Shown piece after piece: positions 17,287-26,440 of a stretch of DNA of 48,155 nt. The notes beneath the pieces were generated by a model. The model worked only from the letters and a program-made list of their open reading frames with translations. It did not search any database and was not told where the DNA came from. The stretch covers positions 38,707 through 86,861 of the forward strand of contig DFXM01000017.1 in NCBI GenBank assembly GCA_002381695.1, written 5' to 3'. A program made the position numbers and the translations under genes. Numbering within the stretch: position 1 is the stretch's first letter; each line of letters starts with the position of its first letter. The DNA comes from Clostridium sp. UBA4108. Its GTDB lineage: Bacteria > Bacillota > Clostridia > Clostridiales > Clostridiaceae.

Positions 17287-17488
17287 ATTAGTTCACCTGT
17301 TTCTTATAATATTTTATATTAATATACTATTGATATAGAGGTATAAAGTGATATGTATTATAGGCAATAATGTTAATAATAAATGTTTACAATTTCCTTT
17401 GAGTTAGTGAGAGTGTAATGATATAATCATATGATGAATAAAAAAGAAATTAATTTAAAGCTTTAACAATAGATGAGTAGGTGAAAAT

Positions 17489-19510
17489 GTGTTAAATAAT
17501 AAATATTTACCAATTTGTAAGCAGGATATGATAGATAGAGGATGGGACCAGTTAGATTTTATATTGGTTACAGGAGATGCATATATAGATCATCATAGCT
17601 TTGGAACAGCAATTATCTCTAGAGTTTTGGAGGCAGCAGGGTATAAAGTTGGAATAATAGCTCAACCAGATTGGCATAGTACAGATGATTTTATGAAGCT
17701 AGGAAGACCAAGACTTGGATTTTTGGTAAATGCAGGAAATATGGACTCTATGGTTAATCACTATACTGTGAGTAAAAGACTTAGGGACAAGGATTTTTAT
17801 TCTCCAGGTGGAAAAATGGGATTAAGACCAGACAGAGCCACGATTGTTTACTGCAATAAAATAAGAGAAGCATATAAGAATATTGATATAATAATTGGGG
17901 GAGTTGAGGCTAGCCTTAGGAGATTTGCCCACTATGACTATTGGAATGATAAGGTGAGGAAATCTATGATAATAGATAGTGGAGCAGACCTTTTAATATA
18001 TGGCATGAGTGAAAAGCAAATAGTTCAGGTTGCAAATAACTTAAATGATGGTTTTCAAGCTAAATATATAAGACATATACCAGGAACATGTTATATTGCG
18101 GATAGTTTAGATGAACTCTATAGTGATTATATTGAAATTCCGTCATATAAAGAAGTTTGTGCAGATAAAATGAAATATGCAGAAGCCTTTAAAATCCAGT
18201 ATGAAGAACAAGACCCAGTTAGAGGAAAAACCTTGGTACAGAAACATACGGATAAGTATGTAGTGGTTAATAAACCAGAAATGCCATTAAGTAGAGAAGA
18301 GCTTGATGTGGTTTATGCTCTTCCATACCAAAAAAATTACCATCCAATATATGAAGGTATGGGTGGAATAGATGCTATAGAGGAAGTTAAATTTAGTATA
18401 GTTAGTTCAAGGGGATGCTTTGGAAACTGCTCATTTTGTGCTATAACTTTTCATCAGGGAAGAATAGTTCAAAGTAGAAGTGAAGAATCCATATTAGATG
18501 AAGCAAAAGAGATAACAGAGCTTCCAGGTTTTAAAGGATATATACATGATGTAGGTGGACCAACTGCAAATTTCAGAGGTCCTGCTTGTAAAAAACAACT
18601 AACCCATGGTGCATGTAAGCATAAGCAATGTTTATCACCAAGTGTGTGTAAAAATATGGATGTAGATCATAGAGAATATCTTCAAATACTTAGAAAAATG
18701 AGGACTTTACCAAAGGTTAAAAAGGTCTTTGTAAGGTCTGGATTAAGATATGATTATATAATGGCAGATAGAAATGATAAATTCCTAAGGGAACTTATAG
18801 AGCATCATGTAAGTGGACAATTAAAAGTAGCTCCAGAACATGTAGCTCCAAATGTATTAAAATACATGGGTAAGCCAGCAGGAAAGACCTATGAAGAATT
18901 TAGACAAAAGTTCTTTAAAATAACTGATAGGTTAGAAAAGAAACAATATATAATTCCGTATCTAATGTCTAGTCATCCAGGAAGCACTTTAGCTGAGGCT
19001 GTAAAGCTTGCGGAATACCTAAGAGATATAAAATATCAACCAGAACAGGTTCAAGATTTTTATCCAACTCCAGGAACACTTTCAACTACTATGTTTTATA
19101 CAGGGGTAGATCCTTTAACTATGGAGCCAGTATATATACCTAAAACTAGACAGGAAAAGGCTATGCAAAGAGCACTTTTACAGTTTGGTAATCCTAAAAA
19201 TTATAATCTGGTATATGAAGCATTAGTTCAAGCGGAAAGAGAAGATTTAATAGGTAACGGTCCAAAGTGCCTAATAAAATCTAGAGAAGATAGATTTAAA
19301 GGTTCAAATATTAATAATCGCCCTAGAAGTAAAAAAGTTGCTACCAATAATAAAGGAAACAAAGGGGAAAAGAAAACTACAGGCTTAAACAAGCAAGAAC
19401 ATAGTAAGAATAAAAATAGTAGTAAGAGTAATAGTAGGAATAATAGTAGGAACGAAGTAAAAGGTAAAGAGAAGAGCAAATTTAAGAGTAAGACTAAAAG
19501 AAGACAATAG
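17489..19510 (+). CDS. YgiQ family radical SAM protein
   Basis: A 673-residue member of the YgiQ (UPF0313) family. The N-terminal domain (1-290) holds GDAYIDHHSFG and GGVEASLRRFAHYDYW, both diagnostic. The radical SAM domain has the cluster motif SRGCFGNCSFCAI near residue 310-322 and a family-specific second cysteine group KKQLTHGACKHKQCLSPSVC near 365-385. The last 65 residues are a low-complexity Lys/Asn/Ser/Arg tail with no predicted fold, possibly for RNA or anionic partner binding. Start is GTG at 17489 behind AGGTG. The reaction catalysed by the family is not established. A perfect hairpin terminator follows. Confidence 0.94.
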   Translation: MLNNKYLPICKQDMIDRGWDQLDFILVTGDAYIDHHSFGTAIISRVLEAAGYKVGIIAQPDWHSTDDFMKLGRPRLGFLVNAGNMDSMVNHYTVSKRLRDKDFYSPGGKMGLRPDRATIVYCNKIREAYKNIDIIIGGVEASLRRFAHYDYWNDKVRKSMIIDSGADLLIYGMSEKQIVQVANNLNDGFQAKYIRHIPGTCYIADSLDELYSDYIEIPSYKEVCADKMKYAEAFKIQYEEQDPVRGKTLVQKHTDKYVVVNKPEMPLSREELDVVYALPYQKNYHPIYEGMGGIDAIEEVKFSIVSSRGCFGNCSFCAITFHQGRIVQSRSEESILDEAKEITELPGFKGYIHDVGGPTANFRGPACKKQLTHGACKHKQCLSPSVCKNMDVDHREYLQILRKMRTLPKVKKVFVRSGLRYDYIMADRNDKFLRELIEHHVSGQLKVAPEHVAPNVLKYMGKPAGKTYEEFRQKFFKITDRLEKKQYIIPYLMSSHPGSTLAEAVKLAEYLRDIKYQPEQVQDFYPTPGTLSTTMFYTGVDPLTMEPVYIPKTRQEKAMQRALLQFGNPKNYNLVYEALVQAEREDLIGNGPKCLIKSREDRFKGSNINNRPRSKKVATNNKGNKGEKKTTGLNKQEHSKNKNSSKSNSRNNSRNEVKGKEKSKFKSKTKRRQ

Positions 19511-19524
19511 AAATAACTTTAATG

Positions 19525-19556
19525 AAAGAGTATTAGCCATGTTCTAATACTCTTTT
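19525..19556. terminator. Bidirectional terminator between ygiQ-like and cold shock genes
   Basis: AAAGAGTATTAG (19525-19536) pairs perfectly with CTAATACTCTTT (19544-19555), loop of seven. It lies between convergent genes and can serve both, though the T tails are short. Confidence 0.75.
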
Positions 19557-19582
19557 GAAATATTGATTTGCTAAGAAATTGT

Positions 19583-19792
19583 TTAAATCTTCTGAACATT
19601 AACTGCCATAAGGCCTTTTTCACCTTCTGAGACACTATAGCTTACTTGCTCACCTTCATGCAAATCCTTATCAGTTCCCTTTTCTTTAACTTGAGAATGA
19701 TGTACAAAAATATCATTACCCTCATTACCAGAAATGAACCCATAACCTTTTTCATTATTAAACCATTTAACCACGCCTGTATAACTTGACAT
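19583..19792 (-). CDS. csp: Cold shock protein
   Basis: A 69-residue single cold-shock domain, an RNA/ssDNA-binding chaperone. RNP1 is seen as KGYGFI and RNP2 as DIFVHHSQV, with the usual VKWFNNEKG start and VNVQ end. Length is standard. The ATG follows AAAGGAGAG on the minus strand. Bacteria usually carry several paralogues, so no allele letter is given. About 70 bases of 5' leader precede the repeat copy at 19863. Confidence 0.96.
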   Translation of the reverse strand: MSSYTGVVKWFNNEKGYGFISGNEGNDIFVHHSQVKEKGTDKDLHEGEQVSYSVSEGEKGLMAVNVQKI

Positions 19793-19862
19793 CTATAAAT
19801 CTCTCCTTTAAAAGTATATTTTCAAAAATATTATTAACCTTAACAAAGTTAATTATCCCTTA

Positions 19863-20006
19863 TATATAAATTGCAATTAAGTTTGTACATTATATAAATA
19901 GGCCATATTGTAGAATTGAATTAACTAGAACTTCATATTAAATAGTTTATAAAGGAAAAGCCTATTTGTATTATGAAGTTTCATTATTGCAATATATATA
20001 TATATA
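19863..20006. repeat. MITE-like repeat, copy 2
   Basis: Second copy of the element at 13192-13338, about 144 bp. Shared blocks include ACATTATATAAATAGGCC on the left, TAGAACTTCATATTA and AATAGTTTATAAA in the centre, and AGCCTATTTGTATTATG on the right. The ends are inverted repeats of one another over about 35 bases with mismatches. The rest of the 440-base gap (20007-20233) holds AT-rich DNA with no supported gene; a TTGACA at 20178-20183 has no convincing -10 partner. Confidence 0.75.
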
Positions 20007-20233
20007 GAAATATGGATAAGGTGCGTAAACTAATAGTAATAGGAGAATTTAAATATAAAAAGGGTTATATTGAGATGTATTGAAGTATGATGTAAATATG
20101 TGTATATTTATATTATAGAATATAATATATTATGATAATTTATAGGTAATAAACAAGATTTGTGTATTATTATAATATTGACAGCCAGTATTAGGTTAGA
20201 AATTAATAGGTGGTATTTTAAGGTGGGGTTGAG

Positions 20234-21424
20234 ATGTTAAATCTAGTTAATTATCAATCTATAGTTAATAGGCTTATATCCATTTTGGGGAAAAATATAA
20301 ATATTATGGATGATAAAGGGATTATTACTGCTTCAGGAGATGAATCTCGAATAAATACATATCACTCTGGAGCATATAAGGTTGCTCAAGAAAATAAGGA
20401 GATTATTATAGACAAAAATAGTTTAGATAGGTATGAAGGATGTAAAGAAGGAGTAAATATACCATTTTGTTTTGATGGAAAGGTTCAAGGTGTGGTGGGG
20501 ATAACTGGACATATCAATGAAGTTAAGGGATATGGATTGATAGTGAAAGAATTAGTAGAACTAATGATTCAAGAAGAGGTAAATAGACAGGAACAAATGC
20601 TTCAAACAAGAGCCATAAAGAATTTTATAAAAGAGCTTATTAAAAACCATACTGAGGAAGAATGGGAAGATATAGAAAGAAGAGCAAAATTACTTCAAAT
20701 CAATATGGAGTGTGAAAGAGTTGTTATAATCGGAGATATAAGTAATTTTACTGAAGTACTCCATAGCTTAGGAGAAAAGAGAGAGATAAAATCACAAGAA
20801 ATAAAAGATAAGATTGTGAAACTTATAAATGAATATAACAATTCAAAGAATGATTTAGTAATAAATGTATATTGTGATATATTTGTTATTTTAAAAACTG
20901 TACCCAAAGATATAGATAAATATTGTACAGAACTTAATAAATATATTTATAAGGAAGCAAATGTGAATTTAGATTTGGCAGTTGGCGTACCTTGTAATAG
21001 TATTAAGGATTATGTTATTTCTTATGATACTGCATGTGAAGTACTTAAGTTAGGTAGAAATATTAGTAAGAACAAGACATATTACTTATATAAGGACTTT
21101 AGGATTCCTATTGTGATAAAAAATATTTCTGAAAATGTAAAGATAAGATACTTGAAATCATTTATAACAAAAAATTTTGATTTTGACTTAAAGGAAGTAG
21201 AAGAAATATTATTTACAGCGAAAATATTGATTGAGAATGATATGAATGTAAAAAAGGCATCAGAAAATTCATTTCAACATAGGAATACTTTTATTTATAG
21301 AATGAGAAAGTATAGAGAACAGTATGGACTAGATTTATCTAATTGTATTTGTTGTATGGAACTTTATATGTGCTACATTATTTTCAGCGAAAAAGATAGT
21401 ATGAAATATTATGTTAAAGATTAA
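20234..21424 (+). CDS. cdaR: CdaR family sugar-diacid/glycerate regulator
   Basis: A 396-residue transcriptional activator of the CdaR family. The N-terminal diacid-sensing domain (about 5-135) has VNRLISILGKNINIMDDKGIITASGD split by the usual sensor fold, the middle is a degenerate GGDEF-like linker (about 145-270), and the C-terminal PucR-type helix-turn-helix contains HRNTFIYRMRKYREQYGLDL, close to the family consensus HRNTL-YR. In E. coli CdaR senses glucarate, galactarate and glycerate and activates their catabolic genes. Here glycerate kinase and a GntP permease follow on the same strand with separate ribosome sites and spacers, consistent with activation of those two genes. Confidence 0.88.
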   Translation: MLNLVNYQSIVNRLISILGKNINIMDDKGIITASGDESRINTYHSGAYKVAQENKEIIIDKNSLDRYEGCKEGVNIPFCFDGKVQGVVGITGHINEVKGYGLIVKELVELMIQEEVNRQEQMLQTRAIKNFIKELIKNHTEEEWEDIERRAKLLQINMECERVVIIGDISNFTEVLHSLGEKREIKSQEIKDKIVKLINEYNNSKNDLVINVYCDIFVILKTVPKDIDKYCTELNKYIYKEANVNLDLAVGVPCNSIKDYVISYDTACEVLKLGRNISKNKTYYLYKDFRIPIVIKNISENVKIRYLKSFITKNFDFDLKEVEEILFTAKILIENDMNVKKASENSFQHRNTFIYRMRKYREQYGLDLSNCICCMELYMCYIIFSEKDSMKYYVKD

Positions 21425-21563
21425 TTAAAAGTATATAGTTTTTTGTATAATATGCACAATGATATGGGATTTTAAAGAGCTATTAATTGTATTAATTGTA
21501 CATTGATGTAGCACAAATACCTTTCTATAATTATATTAAGGAACATAATAAGGGGGGGGGAGT

Positions 21564-22703
21564 ATGAATATAGTTATTGCACCGGATTCCTTTAAAGGAA
21601 GTATGACTGCAAAAGAAGCTGCTAATGCAATAGAGAGAGGTATTAGGAGAGTATGTAGTGATATTTGTATTGAAAAGGTTCCCATGGCGGATGGTGGAGA
21701 AGGAACAGTTCAATCATTAATAGATGCCACTAATGGAACTATAATTAAAGCAAAAGTAAGGGATTCATTATATAGAATAATAACAGCTAAATATGGAATT
21801 TTAGGTAATGGTATGACTGCTGTTATTGAGATGGCTGAAGCTTCAGGACTTACTTTATTAAAAGAAGAAGAAAGAAATCCAATGATAACAACTACCTTTG
21901 GAACTGGAGAAATAATAAAGGACGCATTAGATAGAGGATGTAGGGAATTTATTATAGGTATAGGTGGAAGTGCAACCAATGATGGAGGCACAGGAATGCT
22001 TATGGCATTAGGATGTAAATTCTTTGATAGACAAGGTAAATCAATTAAATTAGGTGGAGAAGGTTTAAGCGATATAGTTGATATAGATACAACTGAATTA
22101 GATTCACGGTTAAAGGAAAGTAAATTTGTTATAGCTTGTGATGTAGATAATCCACTTTGTGGACCTAGAGGAGCAGCAGAAGTTTTTGGACCTCAAAAGG
22201 GAGCTACAGAAGAAATGATAAAGCTATTAGATAATGGATTAAGAAATCTAGCAGAGATTATAGAAAAGAAGTTTAACGAGAAGATTATAGATTATCCAGG
22301 AGCTGGAGCAGCAGGTGGATTAGGAGCAGCATTAAAGGTTTTTATGAAAGGTGATCTAAAAAGGGGAATTAATATAGTAATATCGGCTACAAACCTAGAG
22401 GAGAAAATTAAAGAATGTGATTTGGTCATAACCGGAGAAGGTGGTATAGATTATCAAACACAATTTGGGAAAACTCCTTATGGGGTAGCACAGGTTGCAA
22501 CAATGTATAATAAACCTATAATTGCTATAGCTGGTTCTATAGGGAAAGATGCAGAAGTGCTTTATGATAAAGGATTTACTTCTATATTTTCAATAGTAGA
22601 TAGACCTATGAGCTTAGAGGAATCAATGAAATCTGCTGAGAATTTATTAGAAAAATCAGCGGAAAGAATTCTAAGGTTATATTTATTTAAAAATAATAAA
22701 TAA
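21564..22703 (+). CDS. glxK: Glycerate kinase
   Basis: A 379-residue glycerate kinase of the GarK/GlxK family (glycerate 2-kinase type), converting D-glycerate and ATP to phosphoglycerate for entry to glycolysis. The N-terminal signature IAPDSFKGSMTAKEAA and the MADGGEGTVQSL segment are complete; the catalytic GIGGSATNDGGTGM and GAGAAGGLGAAL stretches and TGEGGIDYQTQFGKTP are present near 145, 260 and 300. A run of eight G residues forms the ribosome site before the ATG. It follows CdaR by 139 bases and precedes GntP by 207 bases. A short transposase fossil overlaps its last codons on the other strand. Confidence 0.95.
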   Translation: MNIVIAPDSFKGSMTAKEAANAIERGIRRVCSDICIEKVPMADGGEGTVQSLIDATNGTIIKAKVRDSLYRIITAKYGILGNGMTAVIEMAEASGLTLLKEEERNPMITTTFGTGEIIKDALDRGCREFIIGIGGSATNDGGTGMLMALGCKFFDRQGKSIKLGGEGLSDIVDIDTTELDSRLKESKFVIACDVDNPLCGPRGAAEVFGPQKGATEEMIKLLDNGLRNLAEIIEKKFNEKIIDYPGAGAAGGLGAALKVFMKGDLKRGINIVISATNLEEKIKECDLVITGEGGIDYQTQFGKTPYGVAQVATMYNKPIIAIAGSIGKDAEVLYDKGFTSIFSIVDRPMSLEESMKSAENLLEKSAERILRLYLFKNNK

Positions 22704-22790
22704 TTCAGAGTCTGCAGCCTGCTTATCTAACTCAAATTTATATAGCTTATTCGAATGGCAGCTAGGACAGTTTATATTAGTGTTGCGCAT
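22683..22790 (-). pseudogene. Transposase zinc-ribbon N-terminal fossil
   Basis: On the minus strand a 35-codon frame begins MRNTNINCPSCHSNKLYKF and then runs off into AT-rich sequence and a stop. CPSCHSNKLYKF is the first half of the zinc ribbon that opens many clostridial IS transposases; the partner CxxC knuckle is gone. The 10-base AAGAGCAATG just before its ATG (complement at 22788-22797) recurs on the plus strand at 22855-22864, possibly a remaining inverted end. The fragment overlaps the 3' end of glxK by 21 bases. It is a remnant, not a functional gene. Confidence 0.5.
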
Positions 22791-22910
22791 TGCTCTTCTC
22801 TCTTAATGGAAATATTTAGTTCAAGTTAAACTTATTGTATTTCTTAAAGTTGATAAGAGCAATGTTAATATAACTTAACAGAATCATAATTTATAAAGGG
22901 GGAAAAAAAT

Positions 22911-24269
22911 ATGAGTCAAGGAGCTATATTAATTATTTCATTAATTCTTGTAATTATATTTATTGTGGTAGCTACTTCAAAATTTAAGCTTCATCCATTT
23001 TTATCTTTAATCATTGGATCTTATATTTTAGCTTTTGCAGCAGGATTGCCATCAGATAAGATACCAGGCATTATTACAGGTGGATTTGGAGGAACCTTAA
23101 CTAGTATTGGAATTGTAATTATAGCTGGATGTATTATTGGTACTTTTCTTGAGAAATCAGGGGCAGCAATAAAAATGGCAGATGTAGTTATTAAATTAGT
23201 TGGTGAAAAAAGACCTACTATTGCTATGAGTATAATAGGGTACATTGTATCTATACCAGTTTTCTGTGATTCTGGTTATGTAATATTATCTTCATTAAAT
23301 AAGAGTCTTGCAAAAAAGACTAAGACATCAATGCTTGCAATGTCTATAGCATTATCTACAGGATTATATGCTACTCATACATTGGTACCACCTACGCCTG
23401 GTCCAATTGCAGCAGCAGCTAATTTAAAATTGGACAATCTATTATTAGTTATTGGTGTTGGTATGCTAGTGTCTATACCTGCAGTTATAGCTGGTAACTG
23501 GTATGCTAATAAAATATCTAAGAAATTAAGCGTAAAAGATGAGGGCGATAATGAGGAACTTTTAAGTTATGAGGATCAAATGAAAGATTATGGAGAACTT
23601 CCATCAGCTATGAAATCCTTTGCACCAATAGTTGTACCAATAATCTTAATGGCATTAGGATCTATAGCTAAGTTTCCAGGAGATCCCTTTGGAGCTGGAA
23701 TATTAAAAGAAATTTGTGCATTTGTGGGAACACCAGTTAACGCGTTACTTATTGGATTATTTTGTGCTTTTGCATTGGCTCCAAAATTAGATGAAAAAAC
23801 TTTAACTGGATGGGTTGGAGATTCCTTAAAGGATGCAGCTTCAATCTTAGTAGTTACTGCAGCAGGTGGAGCACTAGGAGCAGTTATTAGAGATGCTGAA
23901 ATAGGAAAATATATTGGAGAATCATTACAGTCATTAAATTTAGGAATTTTTGTACCATTTATTATAGCAGCTGCATTAAAAACAGCACAAGGTTCTTCAA
24001 CAGTAGCAATAGTTACAACTTCGGCATTGATGCTTCCGTTATTACCATCTTTAGGATTAACATCAGAAATAGCTAAGGTACTAGTAGTTATGGCAGTAGG
24101 AGCAGGAGCGATGACAGTATCTCATGCTAATGACAGTTATTTCTGGGTAGTTACTCAATTTGGTAACATGGATGTTAAAACAGCATACAAAGGTCAAACT
24201 ATAGCAACCTTAATTCAAGGGGTAGTAACTATGGCAACAGTATTTGTTTTATCATTATTTCTAATATAG
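22911..24269 (+). CDS. GntP family permease
   Basis: A 452-residue polytopic permease of the GntP family, proton symporters of gluconate, glycerate and related acids. Conserved blocks seen are IPGIITGGFGGTLTSIGIVI (residues about 50-70), CDSGYVILSSLNKSLAK, THTLVPPTPGPIAAAANL near 160, and KTAQGSSTVAIVTTSALM near 358. About 12 hydrophobic segments. Given CdaR and glycerate kinase just upstream, glycerate is the most likely substrate, but gluconate or a sugar acid is possible. AAAGGGGG precedes the ATG. A perfect 18-bp terminator ends the module. Confidence 0.92.
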   Translation: MSQGAILIISLILVIIFIVVATSKFKLHPFLSLIIGSYILAFAAGLPSDKIPGIITGGFGGTLTSIGIVIIAGCIIGTFLEKSGAAIKMADVVIKLVGEKRPTIAMSIIGYIVSIPVFCDSGYVILSSLNKSLAKKTKTSMLAMSIALSTGLYATHTLVPPTPGPIAAAANLKLDNLLLVIGVGMLVSIPAVIAGNWYANKISKKLSVKDEGDNEELLSYEDQMKDYGELPSAMKSFAPIVVPIILMALGSIAKFPGDPFGAGILKEICAFVGTPVNALLIGLFCAFALAPKLDEKTLTGWVGDSLKDAASILVVTAAGGALGAVIRDAEIGKYIGESLQSLNLGIFVPFIIAAALKTAQGSSTVAIVTTSALMLPLLPSLGLTSEIAKVLVVMAVGAGAMTVSHANDSYFWVVTQFGNMDVKTAYKGQTIATLIQGVVTMATVFVLSLFLI

Positions 24270-24281
24270 TAAGTAAAAAAT

Positions 24282-24328
24282 GGATGTGTCAAAATATCTA
24301 AAGATATTTTGACACATCCTATTTTATT
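24282..24328. terminator. Strong terminator after gntP
   Basis: An 18-bp perfect stem, 24282-24299 with 24302-24319 (5' arm begins GGATGTGTC, 3' arm ends GACACATCC), with a minimal two-base AA tip, followed by TATTTTATT. The remaining spacer to 24554 shows no supported feature. Confidence 0.9.
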
Positions 24329-24554
24329 ATGTAAATAAATCGCATAAGGCGCTGATTTACTTTCATAATTCATATATTAATTTTTGGAGTTAATCATTAG
24401 GTTGTTATGAAAAATTAATTATAGTAGAATTTAGTATGTAAGTAGTAATAATATGAAGCTCAATTTAAACAGTTCATTAAATATACTTGTAATATGAATT
24501 CTTATATATGTAAGTGGTTATGAAATAAATTGTTAAAGGAAGAGGTGGTAAATA

Positions 24555-25706
24555 TTGAAAAAAGATAGAAAGTTTTTAATAATGAGATATATTATTTTAA
24601 TAATATTGGCTCTTCAAATAGCAGTATTTTCAGAAAAAATACCCTTAGAATTAATATTATTTATTCTATTTATAGTCATAAATAATCAATTAAGAGTATT
24701 CTACTTTAATAATAAATACCTAATATACGTATCCGTAATAACTGAATTCATAGTTTGTACGGCAATGTTTTATCTATATAGAGGAATTACAATTGCGTAT
24801 TTCTTACCATTAATAATGGACGCATTCTTAATGATAGATGGAATATTAAAATACATAGCTATAGTTACATTATTTATAACTATTACTATATTTAGTGTAG
24901 ATATATCTGTAAATGAAATATTGACAAATTTATGCTTTTTATCAACAATATATATTCTTTTTATGTACATAATAGAGGAGAATAGAAAGAAAGAGGATGC
25001 TCAATTTTTGTATGACAAGCTTAGAATTTCAGAGGAAAACCTAAAAAAGGCAAATGTCAGTTTAGAAAATTATGCAGAATCTATAGAAGAATTGACTACC
25101 CTTAGGGAAAGGAATAGAATTTCCCGGGAAATACATGATAGTGTGGGACATGCATTATCTACTACAATGATCCAACTTAAGGCTATGGAAATGGTAGCAA
25201 AGAAAGAAGGAAGCTCATTAGATGAAATGGCTAGTAATTTAAGAGAATTTGTCAATGATAGTTTTCAAGATGTAAGAAGAGCTGTAAGAGATTTGAAGCC
25301 CATAGACTATAAGAATTATGAAGAAATATTGAGAGTTGAAGAATTGAGTAAAAATTTTACTAAGCTTACAGGAATAGAAGTGAAGCTCAATCTATCAAAA
25401 TATTTATGGAGTTTATCTTCTAAACAAGGAGCTAATATTTATAGAATAGCTCAGGAGTTTTTATCTAATGCATCAAGACATGGAAAAGCAAATAAAGTAG
25501 ATATATTTATGAATTTTAATCAGGATACCTTAATTATGACCTTTAGAGATAATGGCATAGGATGTAATAACATTAATAGCGGTGGCATAGGAATTAAGAA
25601 TATGCATGAAAGAGCTTTAGAACTTAAGGGAACTATTGACATTACTACAGCTCTGAATAAGGGATTTTCAATGAAACTAGTTATTCCCAGGGAAAGGAGC
25701 ATATAG
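24555..25706 (+). CDS. NarL-type sensor histidine kinase
   Basis: A 383-residue membrane sensor kinase of the HisKA_3 (NarX/LiaS/DesK) type. About six hydrophobic segments fill residues 5-150 with almost no external loops, so it probably senses membrane state or a lipophilic compound. The dimerisation domain has RNRISREIHDSVGHAL with the phospho-His near residue 193. The ATPase domain shows AQEFLSNASRHGKA (N box), DNGIGC and GGIGIKNMHERA. The start is TTG, six bases after GGAAGAGGTGG. It is three bases from its response regulator and lies upstream of an ABC-2 exporter it probably controls. Confidence 0.9.
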   Translation: MKKDRKFLIMRYIILIILALQIAVFSEKIPLELILFILFIVINNQLRVFYFNNKYLIYVSVITEFIVCTAMFYLYRGITIAYFLPLIMDAFLMIDGILKYIAIVTLFITITIFSVDISVNEILTNLCFLSTIYILFMYIIEENRKKEDAQFLYDKLRISEENLKKANVSLENYAESIEELTTLRERNRISREIHDSVGHALSTTMIQLKAMEMVAKKEGSSLDEMASNLREFVNDSFQDVRRAVRDLKPIDYKNYEEILRVEELSKNFTKLTGIEVKLNLSKYLWSLSSKQGANIYRIAQEFLSNASRHGKANKVDIFMNFNQDTLIMTFRDNGIGCNNINSGGIGIKNMHERALELKGTIDITTALNKGFSMKLVIPRERSI

Positions 25707-25709
25707 AAT

Positions 25710-26354
25710 ATGAGGACAATAAAATTATTAATAGTTGACGATGAAAAACTAATAAGAGAGGGTCTTAAAATAATCCTATCTACTTATGAGGATATTGAAG
25801 TAGTAGGACTTTGTAAAAATGGATACGAAAGTATAGATTTTTGTAGAAATAATCCTGTAGATGTAGTATTAATGGATATTAGAATGGAAGACTGCGATGG
25901 GGTTATGGGGACTAGACTTATAAAGGAGCAGTTTATGAATGTAAAAGTGCTAATCCTTACAACCTTTAGGGACGTAGAATATATTCATGAGGGACTTAAA
26001 TATGGTGCTTCAGGATATTTATTGAAGGATAGTTCCCATGAAGTCATATATGAAGGGATAAAAGGTGCATATATGGGAAGTGTAGTAGTTCATCCAGACA
26101 TTGCTAGTGAGATTATCCATAATACATATAATAAAAAAGAAAATAATAATTTACAAAGATATGAGCTTACAGAAAAAGAAATTTTAATAATTAAGTCAAT
26201 AGCTAAGGGATTAACTAATAAGGAGATTTCTGAGGAAGTATTTCTATCAGAAGGAACTATAAAGAATAATATTACCGCTATTTTAGCTAAACTTTCCCTA
26301 AGAGATAGAACTCAAATTGCTATCTTCGCTTTTAAAAATGGAATAGTGACTTAA
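25710..26354 (+). CDS. NarL/FixJ family response regulator
   Basis: A 214-residue response regulator with an N-terminal receiver and a C-terminal LuxR-type helix-turn-helix. The acidic pair is LIVDDEK, the phospho-acceptor Asp lies in VVLMDIRMED near residue 55, the Thr and Lys positions are ILTTF and LLKDSSH. The DNA-binding domain (about 150-214) has LTEKEILIIKSIAKGLTNKE and EGTIKNNITAILAKL. It is the partner of the preceding kinase (three-base gap) and probably activates the ABC exporter starting 86 bases downstream, which has its own strong ribosome site. Confidence 0.93.
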   Translation: MRTIKLLIVDDEKLIREGLKIILSTYEDIEVVGLCKNGYESIDFCRNNPVDVVLMDIRMEDCDGVMGTRLIKEQFMNVKVLILTTFRDVEYIHEGLKYGASGYLLKDSSHEVIYEGIKGAYMGSVVVHPDIASEIIHNTYNKKENNNLQRYELTEKEILIIKSIAKGLTNKEISEEVFLSEGTIKNNITAILAKLSLRDRTQIAIFAFKNGIVT

Positions 26355-26440
26355 GTCATCTAATATAATGACTTGGAGTATTAGAATACCTTCAAAATCT
26401 TAGCTATTATAATAGTATAAGATGTTTGGAGGTATTTTCT

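Noticed and set aside
20012..20083. 23-codon frame starting MDKVRKLIVIGEFKYKKGY
   Set aside because: No ribosome site, very short, in AT-rich spacer beside the repeat; may be chance or debris.
24380..24540. Weak similarity of AATAATATGAAG... to the reverse of the MITE-like repeat
   Set aside because: Only about a dozen bases match well; insufficient to call a further copy.
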